A stretch of DNA of 64,000 nt, taken from positions 41,194,501 to 41,258,500 of the forward strand of contig NC_072896.1 of NCBI RefSeq assembly GCF_027943255.1, written 5' to 3'. Each line of letters starts with the position of its first letter. The stretch's first letter is position 1. Positions 22,389-34,569 of this stretch are shown in pieces. This stretch comes from Anastrepha obliqua (taxonomy: Eukaryota; Arthropoda; Insecta; Diptera; Tephritidae). The notes below the pieces were generated by a model. That model was not told the DNA's origin and did no database searches. It saw only the letters and a list, made by a program, of their open reading frames with translations. The translations under genes were made by a program, and so were the position numbers.

Positions 22389-22504
22389 TTCATTTTTACT
22401 TTCTTAATATCACTTCAAAAATGAGAAATAACAGCCTGGTCACTATTATAAAGGCTGGTTAAATTTCAAGGGCCGATGTTGAATGCGAACCAGACCTAAG
22501 CGTC

Positions 22505-22760
22505 AACGACACCGTTGGTCTTCTTTCTTTGGGATTATTTGAAAGAAAAGGTGTACGTCGATAAGCGAGCAACAATTCAAGAGCCAAAGGATGAGATAAT
22601 TCGGCACATTAACGGCATAGAGCCTCAATTTTGCCTCAGCGTCATCGAAAATTTGGACCATCGGATGGAGGTGTGCCGCCGAGGCCGCGGCGGTTATTTG
22701 GCCGATATTTTGTTCCATACGCAATTGAGCCATACCGATATTATCATAATTAAGAGAAAT
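22505..22760 (+). pseudogene. DD41D-type mariner C-terminal fragment
   Basis: The frame beginning about 22515 reads 'FFLWDYLKEKVYVDKRATIQ', 'DEIIRHINGIEPQFCLSVIE' and 'RRGRGGYLADILFH', the C-terminal end after the third catalytic D. The rest of the element is absent. The frame runs on into non-transposon sequence to 23012. Confidence 0.8.
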
Positions 22761-23049
22761 GACAAACATTTCCTAAAAAAATTGTATTTTATTCAAAATC
22801 AACACCGGCCCTTGAAACTTAACCACCCTTTATATTATTCGAACACCGGCTATGCTAATCATAGTATTTTTGCGCAGAACACCTTTCTGTTAGTCCAACT
22901 ACGGCTTAACTGTTATAATTTTTTTTTCTCGTTATATTTATATTTTTATTTGCCTGTATTTGTAAATAGTTTTTATTTTGAATTTCTGGATTATAAGCGT
23001 AATCGCCTGTAAGCCGAGCTGCCGTTTGATCAATTTACTGTCTTTAAAT

Positions 23050-23390
23050 AACAGAAGACGACAGCACTGGCAGGATTGACCGATCTACTCTTCTTGAGGG
23101 TTGCAGTTCAATTTTCCGTCGTTTTCGAGTCGGTTTTTATCGATAATGCTCCTATCAACAGAGCTTTATCGGAGTTTAGCTTTTTCACAAATTCTATAGG
23201 CCTAGACTTATTTGACTCTAAATTTAACCAAATCTCAACATCTATCGCACTTGATTTTTCTTTGCCTAAAACAATTTTTACTGATATTCTGAATACGATG
23301 CTCTAATTTAAGTGTAATTTTTAATTATTCTGTAAGAAATTATTGTTTCATAGACTAAATATGCAAATAAACAAATAAAAAAATCTGTGC
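23050..23390 (+). pseudogene. LINE C-terminal fragment with 3' tail
   Basis: An open frame at 23076-23306 reads 'NAPINRALSEFSFFTNSIGL', 'DLFDSKFNQISTSIALDFS' and 'IFTDILNTML', then a stop, then TTTAAGTGTAATTTTTAATT and an A-rich tail. The end matches the remnant at 20190-20300. A 5'-truncated non-LTR retrotransposon; the clade is not certain. Confidence 0.6.
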
Positions 23391-23586
23391 TTAAAGTCAA
23401 ATTGCAAGACTATTTCATCTGTAATTAATCTATTGAGCTGCATTTACATTTAGCGATTCAATATTGCTCATCAAAAATATTAATTCAACGAATATCTACA
23501 AAAAAGCAACTTTTTTTCGGTGCAACTCTAAATTTCGTTGGTTTACGCTTTGTTAGTGTAAATTTTTTCTCGCACACGTAAATTAA

Positions 23587-24156
23587 CCCTTAACTGGTAT
23601 CGTAAATTTGACTAACGAAACTAGTATCGTGGGGGCCGCGCGGCCCCCTATTAAAACTAGATTCTAGGACACAAATGTCTACAATTTTTTTCAAGAATTA
23701 TTTTGATAGAACAAATAACAAGCTTATTTTATGAAATTAATAAGTTTTTATTCATATACTTCTTTTAACTTATTTACTACAAGAGATCACAAAATTTGGA
23801 CAATTTTTTGGTATTTTTTCTTACCACTATAAAAATAAAAAAAAAACTATTATTTCGAAAGTCTTTAGCTAACATATGTATGTTTTCTTATTTCTTATAA
23901 AATCAACTTTGAAAAAATAAACTAAAACATAAGTATTTCAACGTATAGTGGGGGTATAGTGCAGTCCGCACGGCCCCCGCAACGTACGTAGCTCCGCTCT
24001 GGTAAAAGCTTCAGCGCCGAACGTCCGACACCCGCCGCGTGTCGCGACGTAATGAGATTACTCAAAATGGCAGCCGCGTACTATGCGTAGTTTTTAAGAA
24101 ATTCAAAAAAATAAAACGCGTGGGGTCTGCGCGGCCCCCACGATACCAGTTAAGGG
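23587..24156. mobile_element. TTAA-flanked element with 17 bp perfect ends
   Basis: TTAA at 23583-23586 and 24157-24160 flanks 570 bp whose ends are CCCTTAACTGGTATCGT and the exact complement. Inside each end lies a GC-rich block (GGGGGCCGCGCGGCCCCC near 23631-23648; a related one near 24121-24140) that is itself palindromic. No transposase is present. A CCCT start and TTAA duplication fit a non-autonomous piggyBac-type element. Confidence 0.85.
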
Positions 24157-24169
24157 TTAATTGGACAAA

Positions 24170-24928
24170 TTTTTGAAAAAAAATCGTTTTATACAACCTT
24201 TTTCGTATTTTCCTTTTTCTCAAAAAATCGCAAGTTGAAGTTTTTACATCAGAAAAATTTATTTAAATGGTGTTCATGATACACTTAGTTTCGCAAACAG
24301 TGAAGCAGTTATTGTGGGTTTTAAAATGCGAAACAGTGTGTATTCTTAACTTTTGTCATCAGCATTAATCAACTATTTTTTTGCAATTTGGATGTTTCTC
24401 TAAACTCTTTCCGACTTTTGTCGCCCGTGTAAATGCTAGAGGTGAGCGATTATTGCTTGTTAAAAATTCGCGTCATATAAATGCAGCTTCATATAGTAGA
24501 CCGGAATAAATAAATAAAGATGCAGTTACTTGAGCTTTGATTCAAAATTTAAAAAAATAACAAGTAAGTAACAGCATCCTTTAATTAACAATTTATTTGA
24601 ATTTTAAGTTAAATAAGTTTTATGTTTTAGTCAATAATAACTAGACATTCTTAAATCAGATGTTAACTAAAATTATATTGAACAGAGATACCCAAATGAT
24701 GTGAAAAAATGAATCAAGCGCTAGGAAAAAATATGCGTATTTTAATAAGTTCATCCTGTGTCCAGCTACTTTTTCATTAAATATAAATACAAAAATTTTT
24801 TTTTTGGTTGGTTGAACCCAAAAATGCAATCGTATTAAACATCGATGCAGTTGTTATTACTATTTGTTATTTATGATAATAGCCGACTACCAAGAATAAC
24901 TGACTTAAGTGAAGTAATTGTTCACTTA
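24170..24928 (-). other. Start of Mondo intron 1
   Basis: Begins at the splice donor GTAAGT (complement of 24924-24929). AT-rich with no coding signal. The next Mondo exon (normally containing the 'SPKW..FKGLKL' motif) was not found in 1-24929. Confidence 0.7.
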
Positions 24929-24929
24929 C

Positions 24930-25396
24930 CTGTAAGCTAAGTTCATGCATTTAAAGAGTTTGGTGAGTGAGGTTTCTATCTCCAAGTGTGAAGCCACGAC
25001 GGATCCCACATGACCGAGTTCTTGTACGTAAGATATTTTGCGCGGTACAAATCGCTGCACATCAGTACAAGTATTTACGGACTCCTCTGATTTTGTAAGA
25101 TTTGGATCTTCTGGATCGAGCATTTTCACTTCATCATCCTCTTCAAGATCGTCCTCCTGCGCCTCTTCGGCTTCAAAGTGGGAAACCATAAATTGACCTG
25201 AGTGTATTGATTCCCGCTCTGATTTAGAAATATTAGCAGCGCCACTACCATAATCGGATGAGCCGGCTTCAGATGGTAAAACACTGGTCGCCATGCTTGT
25301 CGCTATACCAGCGCAGCTTTGTTGCTGCTGTTGTATACTCTGCTGATTTTGCCTTTGCTGTTGTTGCAAATAATTCTGATATTTATTTAGCATCAT
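24930..25396 (-). CDS. Mondo: Mondo (ChREBP/MondoA homologue), first coding exon
   Basis: Mondo is a bHLH-zipper transcription factor that senses glucose-6-phosphate and pairs with Mlx/Bigmax to drive sugar-response genes, moving between cytoplasm and nucleus. This exon starts at ATG 25396 (context ACACAATGATG) with a glutamine-rich stretch (residues ~10-27), then 'ESIHSGQFMVSHFE' (Mondo conserved region 1) at ~64-77, an acidic run (EEAQEDDLEEDDE), and 'IETSLTKLFKCMNLAY' (region 2, containing the nuclear export signal) at ~139-154. The exon ends ...TACAG|GTAAGT in phase 2, so the next codon begins AG and fits the serine of the conserved 'LAYS'. The C-terminal bHLHZ region is outside the window. 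Named from the motifs; the family match is strong, the exact start is inferred. Confidence 0.9.
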
Positions 25397-25900
25397 TGTG
25401 TATTCTTATCTACAGCTCGTCGCGCGAAATAAGTGTTGATTTACGGGTATACAATTGTAGATATCTATGTAGATTTATACGCGCGTACTCTCAAATGTGA
25501 TTGTTGCTAGTCCAGATGAATTGGTCATGAAGAAAGCGTAGTCCATCTACAAAAATAACGATGGAATATGTGTTTTTTGTTTTTTAAACTTTGTATACGC
25601 GATTCACCAATGACCAATAAACTTCATAACACACTTGACTTATGAACAGAGAACTATTCATGTAAATTTAACAGCAGAATGATTGATATAGCCGTTAGCT
25701 ATCACTGCCTGCTTCTACAACAAGTTCAGCGACAACACCAGGACCAACATGAAACAGTGCATTCAGCAATCGTATATTTTCCATGACACACACTTCGTTT
25801 GCACTAACGAACAACGATAACGATTCGGTTCCCGACGTAGTATATACACACTTACGTGTGTATTAAGGAAAATGTGCTAGCGTTATGACACTGGTACTAA
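25397..25900 (-). promoter_or_regulatory. Likely Mondo 5' leader and promoter region
   Basis: Upstream of the Mondo start on the minus strand and without competing coding signal. A weak acceptor-like CTGTAG (complement, about 25410) could mark a leader intron. I see no unambiguous TATA or initiator, so the transcription start cannot be placed. Confidence 0.4.
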
Positions 25901-28640
25901 TTCGCACTGGGAAACATTTCAAATTCTCTTTCACTCTCTTAAAAACTGCTGGTCCAAGGGCTCTTAACACCACTGGCTAGATCGGTCTTCTTCTCTTCGT
26001 TTTTTTTTTTTTTTTTTGATGCTTTGTTTTGTCAGCTCTTATGTGTTGTATGTATATTATTTATTTTTACAATGTTCTACAAAAGTACTATTAGAAGATA
26101 GGAGTAATTTAAATATATTTAAATGAGAGGGATTTAAAACAAAAGTTTTTATGTTGACTTGCTGATCGTTGGAACATAAGATTTCATATTATGAATTTAT
26201 ATATGTACTTATGAATGTTCTTACATAAAAACATATGTACATGTGAAAATATACGCATTTTAAATGGTTTTAAAAGTATGGAAAGCATGCTGGTTTCGAT
26301 CCTAACTTCGGATATGAAACTAAATCCGCCTATAGTTTAAGCCGGTACTTATGTGTAATGAAAACCATTCATTTTATTTGTTCTATAAATTAGCCTTTTT
26401 TTCAATATACATACATATGTACATACATATGTATGTAAATCAAATAAATTAAGTTGAGCATACGTTATGTGTTTTTCTATTATTGCTACGTATTTACGCC
26501 AAATAAATATTTACTGTGACATAATAATTAACTCAGATCGAAAATAATTATTTCTAAGATTCCTTATCATACAGCCACTACATCACTACAGCAGTATTGT
26601 CTTATATTACAACTAATGCTTCCAGACTTGATGTAGTGCAGAAGTTATGGAATTAAAATTTGAAATGAGAGGAAAATTCCGCTAATGTAACCTATCGTTG
26701 GCATTGATTCGTCGTAGTATGTTTCTTAATGATGGATTCCATTTTATAGTTGATTATGTTTATGTGTTTACATACGTCTCAAGATTTCAGAATATGACCA
26801 ATATTGTGTACGTTATCGGAATGACGTGAATAATTAAATACATATGTCTTTCTTCCCACCAACAATGCTTAGTAGAATAGATATGTATGTTAAATATTGT
26901 TGTTGCGTTGCCCTCATGCAAACACTCCGATACTAAAGATCATTTTTTTCGATTGAGTCAATCAAATAACGTGTATTAGAGACAAGAGGTACGGATTTGA
27001 TAACATTCTGGATGGGAGTGCTGGCTTTTTGGTTTTCAATAAACCCAATGTATTTCTTTGTTCAAAGGCTTTTGGTGCTGTCTGCGCACCATTGTCGAGT
27101 GGCCAGTGAAAAACTTGACGGATCAGATCTTATGCTGATAAACGAACTGCTGTTATGCTTTGGAGAATGTCGAGCTGCTCAGCGATGGCGACGGATACGT
27201 AGTTGACGCTGTTGCACTGATTTAACAAGATTTTTAAATTTAGCTTTTAATTTTGATGGCTCTAAACCAATTTTTGTTCAATGTAATAATGTGATTCGTA
27301 TTTGGAATTCTATGAATGTAATTAACGCGAAATTTCTTACGAAAATTACCACTTTGGAAAACCGTTCTATCACTTCAATTTTACTACTATTATTATTATC
27401 AAAAATTGTCCGAGATATACATATTACTGTCACTGAACTCACCACGAAAACCAGGTTGTCAAGAATGGAGCACTGCGTTGCTTTGACAAACATATTGTTA
27501 AAAATATCTCTGAAATTCCTCAATTTCGATAGCGCTTCTTAACAGTAGTGGCGAAATGGCTAGTCTAACTTCAACTCTCACTATTGTTGACGTCTTTAGA
27601 GATTATTTATTATGTTAACTTTCTTAATAAATTCTTGGGTGTAATTTCTTTATTAAATAAAGTATTACAATACTAATTGACCACATAACTTAAAGCAGCA
27701 CTATCAATAACTGGGCAAATAAACAGCTAATAGATGAAATAGCGAGCTGCCAGACAAAAGGCACCAAAAATAAATGATCGCCGCGATATAATGATTTTAC
27801 AGAAATTTATTGTGGGAAAAATTAAAATGAAGAAGCTACATATTGCAGTTAGTGCAAGGCTGATGTTTCCAGCAAATAATTATGTTTCAATACTATTTTT
27901 CAGCAAGAAAATATCAATAATAAAGAATAAGTGGGGTATGATATAATTGCATTGAAATGTGATCTTCTAAACTTACAAAAAAAAAAAATATATCTGAACT
28001 ATAAAAAATTAAAAGTTATCTCTGTAAATTTGTTTGTTGTTTTTAAAATTTGTTTTTGTTACCCACTTTTTGTCCTATATTTAGAAATTGCAATCTTTAT
28101 AATTATGGGATTCTCCTTCATTCATTTTTGTTTTTCAATGTTTGATAAGTTCATTTAAATCTTAATTGTCAATTTTTGCTCATTTATGTATTTTATATTG
28201 CATATATAGTATTACGTTTTCCTCAACTAAAATTATGAATCCTCTGAGTTCCACCACTGGTTTGCTAAATAAAGGTCACAATCTAATGCCAACATAGCTT
28301 GCTTGCGTTATGTAATTTCAATGCTTATTATTCTACTTTACTTTTACACGTTCATACGCTTAACTTCTAGATGTGGCAGCTCGGATCTTCTGGCAACTTC
28401 TATCTCGTCATTTGACATTCATGTTTTTCTTTTCGTATCACATTCGTTCGGTATTGCTACCATTTTTTGAAAATATTTGTGACTTGCCAACGCGACTTGT
28501 TTAGCCCATACCGCTTATATCAACATTGGTTTCCACGTAGGTCGCCAAATTACGAAGAGTTATTTTGTAGGTTGATTGCAAATGAATACAATTTGTCAAT
28601 ACAGTCTTAGAAGTCTTACATACATATATAATCACGGTAG
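25900..28640. other. Intergenic; no gene seen
   Basis: AT-rich DNA between the Mondo 5' end and crc, with a poly-T run at 26003-26019 and ATACATATG simple repeats at about 26404-26435. The frames at 26997-27206 and 27278-27542 have no recognisable domains. It may hold non-coding 5' exons of crc, which cannot be recognised from sequence alone. Confidence 0.4.
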
Positions 28641-28649
28641 AGAGAATTC

Positions 28650-28850
28650 TGCTGTGGCCAACATCAGTGATTTTGAAGAAATCCGCTGATTTGGTGGTTT
28701 GTTACCGATAAAATTGAGATTGTGTTGGTAATATAAAGCAAAAGCAACCCAGTCATTGTTTATGGTAATTTACATGTGAAATGAGCGGGCAGCAATTTGC
28801 TTCCGAACCCTCTTAGACTTGGAAACCGAAGATACTCTCACAATTTATCT
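28650..28850. repeat. Dispersed repeat family C, inverted copy
   Basis: 'TCAGTGATTTTGAAGAAATC', 'AAAATTGAGATTGTGTTGGT', 'AATGAGCGGGCAGCAATTTG' and 'TTGGAAACCGAAGATACTCT' match 59720-60000 in the same sense and 15840-16080 inverted. Confidence 0.65.
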
Positions 28851-29485
28851 AATGTATTACTCTTCATAGTTAACGTCTTTTGAGTGAATACCCTTCAATC
28901 AACATAAGGCCCGATATACAATGTAGGCAAAAAGTGTGGCAACTTTGGGAGCGATTACTCTCGATTAGATTTAGATATTTAATGCCCATTCCTCTTTCAG
29001 TACCATTTTGCCCAATGAAACCGAAAAAACGTAAATTGTTATCTATAGATTTTTTTGCATTTATATTGAGGTGAAAATGGATATCTAGTGTGTTTGCGTA
29101 AGCACAAAATCCAGCACTTTAGTGCACATAAAGTTATCAGCGAAAATGATTTTAAAACAAATGTAAGTAGAGGTCCATTGCCATGAACACTTTCTAATTT
29201 TGTACGCTGTGTTTCGCGGAATCTAGCGCCATTTTGGCATGCAGCTTACCTACACTGAATTCCTGATTTGATGGGTTTTGTAGAATAGAACCTGCTACAG
29301 CAGAGCACCAATTACTCTTTATATGATTTGTATTGAGCTGACGCAATAAATAATACTATTGCGAAATTGGAAATCTTAAATTGCATTCGTTGCAAGATTT
29401 CCATAGGCTTCCTAAGGGTTGCCATCGAGCACTGAAGTTTTGAACGATGTAATATGTTTACATTAAAGGCAAATGCTGGGTTTAA

Positions 29486-30218
29486 GGCAGTAGTCTGCTT
29501 TACAGGCTTCAAAAAATCGATTTTTTTGTTTTGTTTTAAATCTCTTCCAAAACTATCCAAGAATATGTCTTTAAAATTCCAGAGGCCAATTCGACATATT
29601 TTCGAAGCTAGAGCAGTTTTGGTGGCCGAGCGTCGAGCAGGTGCGAATGCTCAGGCAGAACTTTAAAGCGCGTTTTCTCGAGTTTTCATTTTCACAAGTG
29701 TTAGAAAACGGTGCCGGCGATAGCAAAAAGAATATATGTCCGATCGAAAAAAACCAAAGTGATCTAGCTTCAGTATTAAATTATCTTCTATTTGAACTAA
29801 AAAAGTTGGACAAAAGTATTATTTAAACTACTTGTTTTGCAACTTAAAGTCAATTTTTTTTCTTAAAAAAGTGAATTTTTTTTTCAAAATTGGAATTTTA
29901 TAACTTCTTCGGTATTTTTTTAGTTCATAAAGAAAAGAAACTTATAAAAATTAAAAAAAAATTTGGTTCGACTGTTTCAGATGCATCGCACGACCTCCAT
30001 CACCGGCACCGATTTACAAGTGCAGACTCCAGGCGCTCCAGAAAAATACTTACAACTTTAAAAAATTTCAATATTTTTTTAAAATAAATATTGTTTTTTA
30101 AACCTTAAATATAGTACACTATCGTCTTAAAATTCCGTTTACCGCAATCATTTCCTTCCCTTTCAAAAAAAATTGCTAAAAAAACGTTTTTTTTCGGCTT
30201 CTAAAGCAGACTACTGCC
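29486..30218. mobile_element. TTAA-flanked element with 17 bp perfect ends
   Basis: TTAA at 29482-29485 and 30219-30222. The ends GGCAGTAGTCTGCTTTA and TAAAGCAGACTACTGCC are exact inverted repeats, and weaker pairing continues inward. 733 bp with no long frame. Another non-autonomous piggyBac-type candidate, unrelated in sequence to the one at 23587. Confidence 0.8.
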
Positions 30219-30229
30219 TTAAGAGAATG

Positions 30230-31135
30230 GTTAACTGTTACTGTTGTATGTTTGATGGGAATTGTGTTTAGATTGTATTTCGTTTGTTTACTTTTTGCAT
30301 TGTGTATTGCTACAACTCTAAAATTGTGAGTTTGTATCAAGGCGAATCTATCAAAGTTGGTGTTGGTAGACAATAGATTTGTTTTTTTTTTTTTGTTTTT
30401 CTCCGTGTACATCCGGATTGTAGCACAAAATTATTATTATTATTATTTATTTATTAAAATTAATTAAAATTATTAAGTAATATATTTAAAAAATTAAGTT
30501 ACTAAAAGTCGTTACATTCGGACTATCGTCGTATACTTGTAGCTTTAACTTCATGTCGGCTGCGCACGATAGTTCGCCTTTTCTTTTCTACTTCTGTTGT
30601 ATTTGTATTGTATTTCTATGTAAAAAACGTTGTTGGTTTAGGGCAACACCACTTTGAATGAAAGCGCCTTGGTATGTGTCACGCTGAACAGATTATTCAC
30701 GTGTATGTACTTATCTGACGCCGGCTAGTCATTTAAAATGTCTCGATGATTCAATAATAAAAGGTTTGCTCAGTAAGCAGCTTTCTCGTTTCCTCTTGAC
30801 AAATCGGCTCCCTTAGCAAGACACTGGGTTGCTAACTTTAGAAATTTAGAGTAAAAGTGGAGGAAAAGTAAAATATGTAGGAAAAACATTTGGCTTTCAG
30901 AAGGATGTGCTTATGAGCAAGAACTTGCTCGGTACGTCCAGGACCAATATGGACCACGATATGGAGTACATCCGGACATACCGCTTAAATCAGGTTATCA
31001 TATAGGGGGAAATGAGCGTGAAAGATGGACATTTTGGCAATCTAAGGCCGATGCTTTTCAAATATAGGATGCGAAAGTACGCACTAGATTGTTTTAAAAA
31101 TATTATATGTAACTTACTAACAACACTTTCTTCGC
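30230..31135. other. No gene seen
   Basis: AT-rich with a TTATTATTATTATTTATTTA stretch at about 30430-30455. No feature supported. Confidence 0.4.
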
Positions 31136-31144
31136 CCTTCTTAA

Positions 31145-31745
31145 CCCTTTCACTACATCTTTTTATTGCGCCATCCAAAAAATCCAAATTTTTGTCTGAG
31201 TATTTATTTTAGGACCAATAACAATACAAATAAGTTTTTTTTTTTGTTAAGTGTTTTTTTTAATGTTGCCATATGACAACAAATGTTTTGTATTCGTTTC
31301 AATCGCAAATAAACTTCTTCTGCAATCTAATGCAAGTTAACACCTTACGAGAAATTTGTTGCGATATGGCAACAAGCTTAGTTTTAAAAATTAGCACAGC
31401 TTTTAAAGCTGCGAGCGAAAAAATATTTATATGCCAAATGACAGATTGAACATTTTTCTATATATTTTATTCAAAAATTGTTGAAAACATTTGCCCAAAA
31501 TGCCTCAAAAATCTAAAAATGCAAAATACAAATTTCAGAGTGAAGTGCTATATGCCAGAAGGCTTTCTTTACAAATGTTGTATTACCGATATATAATGAG
31601 CGGTTATTATTTATTATATTTCTGTTTAACCATTAAACTTCAATTTTTGAAAATATGTAACAAAAAAGTTGATATTTTTTACAAGAGAGTGTTGACGGCC
31701 TTTTAAAGTTTACTGTTGCCATGTGGCAATAATATCGCGAAAGGG
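31145..31745. mobile_element. TTAA-flanked element with short ends
   Basis: TTAA at 31141-31144 and 31746-31749. The ends CCCTTTCAC and the complement CCCTTTCGC match in 8 of 9 positions, and both carry nearby 'TTGCCATRTG' blocks (31266 and 31717). 601 bp with no transposase. Weaker evidence than its neighbours because the inverted repeat is short. Confidence 0.6.
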
Positions 31746-32003
31746 TTAAATGTGATCTTTTGTAAGGGAGTGTCAGAATTCTAATGTCACAAGTGAGCAA
31801 ACCTTTAATAATTGAATTATGGTCTCGATATTCAAACTGCGGTTGCCCAAGAATGATGGGAACTTTCCGTCATGATTGTTGCCAGTTTTCAATAAGGTTG
31901 CCAAACCCGAGAGAAAAACTGACGCAAATAAGCACTATTCCCCAATTTAATATTAAACTGCATGCAAAAATACACGAATACACTGTGAAACACGTGTTTG
32001 AAA

Positions 32004-32609
32004 TAGGGGTGGGATTATTTTCGAATAATATTCGAATAAACATTATTCGAATAAAACGAATAATACTATTCGTTTCAAATAATTCGAATAGTTCATTATT
32101 CGAATACCTTACTATTCGAATACCTCACTATTCGAATACCTCACTATTCGAATAGTTTACTATTCGAATACCTCACTATTCGAATAGTTTACTATTCGAA
32201 TACCTCACTATTCGAATACCTTACTATTCGAATACCTTACTATTCGAATACCTCATTATATATTCATTTACATCAGGGAGAAAATGCTTTTAAAAATATA
32301 AAAATTACATTGGCCCTTCTCATGGTGCATGCACTTGTACATAAACCGATTAGTAGTCCGCTAATCTAAATAAATATTTACCAAAAATATTCGAATAGTG
32401 AAGTATTCGAATAGTGATGTATTCGAATAGTAAGGTATTCGAATAGTAAGGTATTCGAATAGTGAGGTATTCGAATAGTGAGGTATTCGAATAGCATTAT
32501 TCGAATAAACGAATAAAAAATTCGAATAAATATTATTCGAATTACGAATACCTCTCGAATAAAAGATTTTATTATTCGAATAATTTTTATTCGAATAGTC
32601 CCACCCCTA
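32004..32609. mobile_element. hAT-like foldback element built of TTCGAA arrays
   Basis: The ends TAGGGGTGGGA and the exact complement TCCCACCCCTA are flanked by near-identical 8 bp (GTTTGAAA at 31996-32003, ATTTGAAA at 32610-32617), the size made by hAT transposases. The left arm (about 32040-32265) is an array of a 16 bp unit ACTATTCGAATACCTC/T or ...AGTTT. The right arm (about 32390-32600) is the inverted counterpart, and ~120 bp of unrelated spacer lies between. The whole element can fold back on itself. It has no coding capacity. Confidence 0.85.
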
Positions 32610-32619
32610 ATTTGAAATG

Positions 32620-33440
32620 GTGAGGTTAGCTATGTGTAACATGTTCCGTTGGCTTTTTTGTGAGAAATATTGGGCATTTTCCAATGAAACTCATAGTTAA
32701 ATATAAAATAATAAAACTGACCGCAATAACAGTTTTTATAAATTCAGATCGAATCTATGGGTAATTATGAGATAGGAAATTATCTAGCTTTTTAATAATT
32801 AAGAGAAATAAACCTTTATTATTGCTATCTGCTTATCTCTGCACTTCGATATTCTTCACAGATTTTGTGAAAAACTTTAACATTTGTTTATTAATCACAT
32901 CAACTTGTCATTTTTGGTATGCACATTTTATTCTTAAATCTTGTCGAAAAATTCTAATCTCTGGAGAACTGTCAAAAATCTGTTTTCCAATGGATACAAA
33001 CTCCACATAGTTTACCACAGCTTTTGTTGGATTATAAAAGTTGGAAGTTTCGGAGACTGATCGTAAGCTACTTCTTTGTACTAAAATTATAAGTCTGTTT
33101 AGTTGTTTAAGTTGGCTCAATATTCTGTCTTTGTTACGTCTTTATGCTTATATAGCGTCTATTTTGATTTTTTAAAATCTCCAAAAGAAAGAAAGAGGTA
33201 ATTCTTTAGTGCTTTAAATAGAAATTTTAGTTGCCCTGGCTAAAATGTCGGGCTTGTTCGTGTTTTTGTTAAACAATTTTCATACTCTATATAGAGGTGT
33301 TTTGTATTTTCTTAATTTTCAACAAGGCGTATCTATACAAGGTGATACCGATTCTACAACAACAGTTTGGTGAGTTATTCTCAAATGTCACCTGAAGGAA
33401 GAACGGAAAGAAAATACAAAGACTCTCACTTTGATAACCA
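32620..33440. other. No gene seen
   Basis: AT-rich; a CGGGCTTGTTCG motif at 33250 resembles one end of the inverted-repeat element at 40805-41075 but has no partner nearby. Confidence 0.4.
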
Positions 33441-33443
33441 GAC

Positions 33444-33670
33444 GCGCTCCTCCGCCTATTTTGTGTTGATGTTGTTTCACAAATGGAGGGGCCTACAGTT
33501 TTAAGCCGACTCCGAACGGCAGATATTTATCATGGCAGAAATACACTCTGAAGTTTGCCATTGTCTGCCGAGGAGCTATTAGAAAAAACGTTTTCTTCAT
33601 ATTGTTTCACGATGAATCAAACCAACGTACTCCAAATTCGAAATGGTAGTCACGCACCATTCCATTGGGT
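33444..33670 (-). repeat. tRNA-derived SINE, diverged copy
   Basis: Minus strand: 'AATGGTGCGTGACTACCATT' head, body 'GGCAGACAATGGCAAACTTC' and 'CTGCCGTTCGGAGTCGGCTT', tail truncated at CGCTCCTCCGCC. Some internal deletion around the 'GGGGCGACCGC' block. Confidence 0.75.
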
Positions 33671-33829
33671 CATCATATATTTTGAAAGGAGTTTGTGATA
33701 AAACTTGTACATTTTAAATGTATGGAAGGCATTTTTTTAAGAATCGTTATAAACAAATAAATGCTGTGTATTTGTCATATATAATATTATGAACGAACTC
33801 TCGTCACGACACAGGAGTATATAACTGGG

Positions 33830-34270
33830 AACGAAGTAGCGGACGCAATGGAGAGAGAGGCTGCGGTCCCGAACTGGCACCAAACTATGGGGCTATACAG
33901 GTGAAATTCTTATTGGGAGGGAATAACCAAAAGAGGTTTAAAAAACTCATAACCATCCCAAAGATAAACTCAGAATGATCACGGACATTCTCACAAGTCA
34001 TCTGCACATGATCAGAATATGATTCATTGATTCCTGTCGTTTCTGCGACCAATCTTAGGAGAATCTAATGCACCTTCTCCCATAGAGCTATATCGCCGAG
34101 AGATCTCGATCTACTGCAGCCAGAATAAAGGCACGCACGCTCAAACCCACCCAACTCTTTCCTGAGTTTAATAAGGGATCTGGATCTGGAAGAGGTACTG
34201 TGAAAAGCAGCGGGCAGAAAAGACTATGATGTCGAAGTGCAAACCTCGAAGAAATCTAATCTAATATAAA
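33830..34270 (+). pseudogene. LINE RNase H C-terminal fragment
   Basis: 'GNEVADAMEREAAVPNW' is the 'GNE.AD..A' end of a retrotransposon RNase H domain. Downstream 'LYRRE', 'RSTAARIKARTLKPTQLF' and 'EFNKGSGSGRGTV' belong to the C-terminal tail. Frameshifted and 5'-truncated. Confidence 0.65.
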
Positions 34271-34569
34271 TGACTTTAATTTGGACGGTCTAAGCGTAAG
34301 TCTTTATAAAGAAATAACAATATTGTACTCGCTGTTAAGTTTATCTAAGGACTTCCGATTGAAAAACTGAGCGTTTAAATCTGTCGTATTGGTCGATACT
34401 TATTGAAAAAATATCTTCAAAATTATGCAACATTTACCAATAAATCAATTTCCTCACATTTTTTACTTTAGAGAATTCAATAACACGTTTTAATTATTTT
34501 TATTTATTTTATGTCTTCGCCCGGCAAAGTAAAGCATTCGTATAAATTTGTCACGAAAAACTATCAAAG

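Noticed and set aside
22515..23012. 165-codon frame as a single protein
   Set aside because: Only the first ~80 codons are transposase C-terminus; the rest is read-through of unrelated AT-rich DNA.
27278..27542. Overlapping 81- and 83-codon frames on opposite strands
   Set aside because: Leucine/isoleucine-rich reading from AT-rich DNA on both strands at once; no domain or start context.
32004..32609. CRISPR-like array of short repeats
   Set aside because: The units are contiguous with no unique spacers, the arms are inverted, and the context is eukaryotic.
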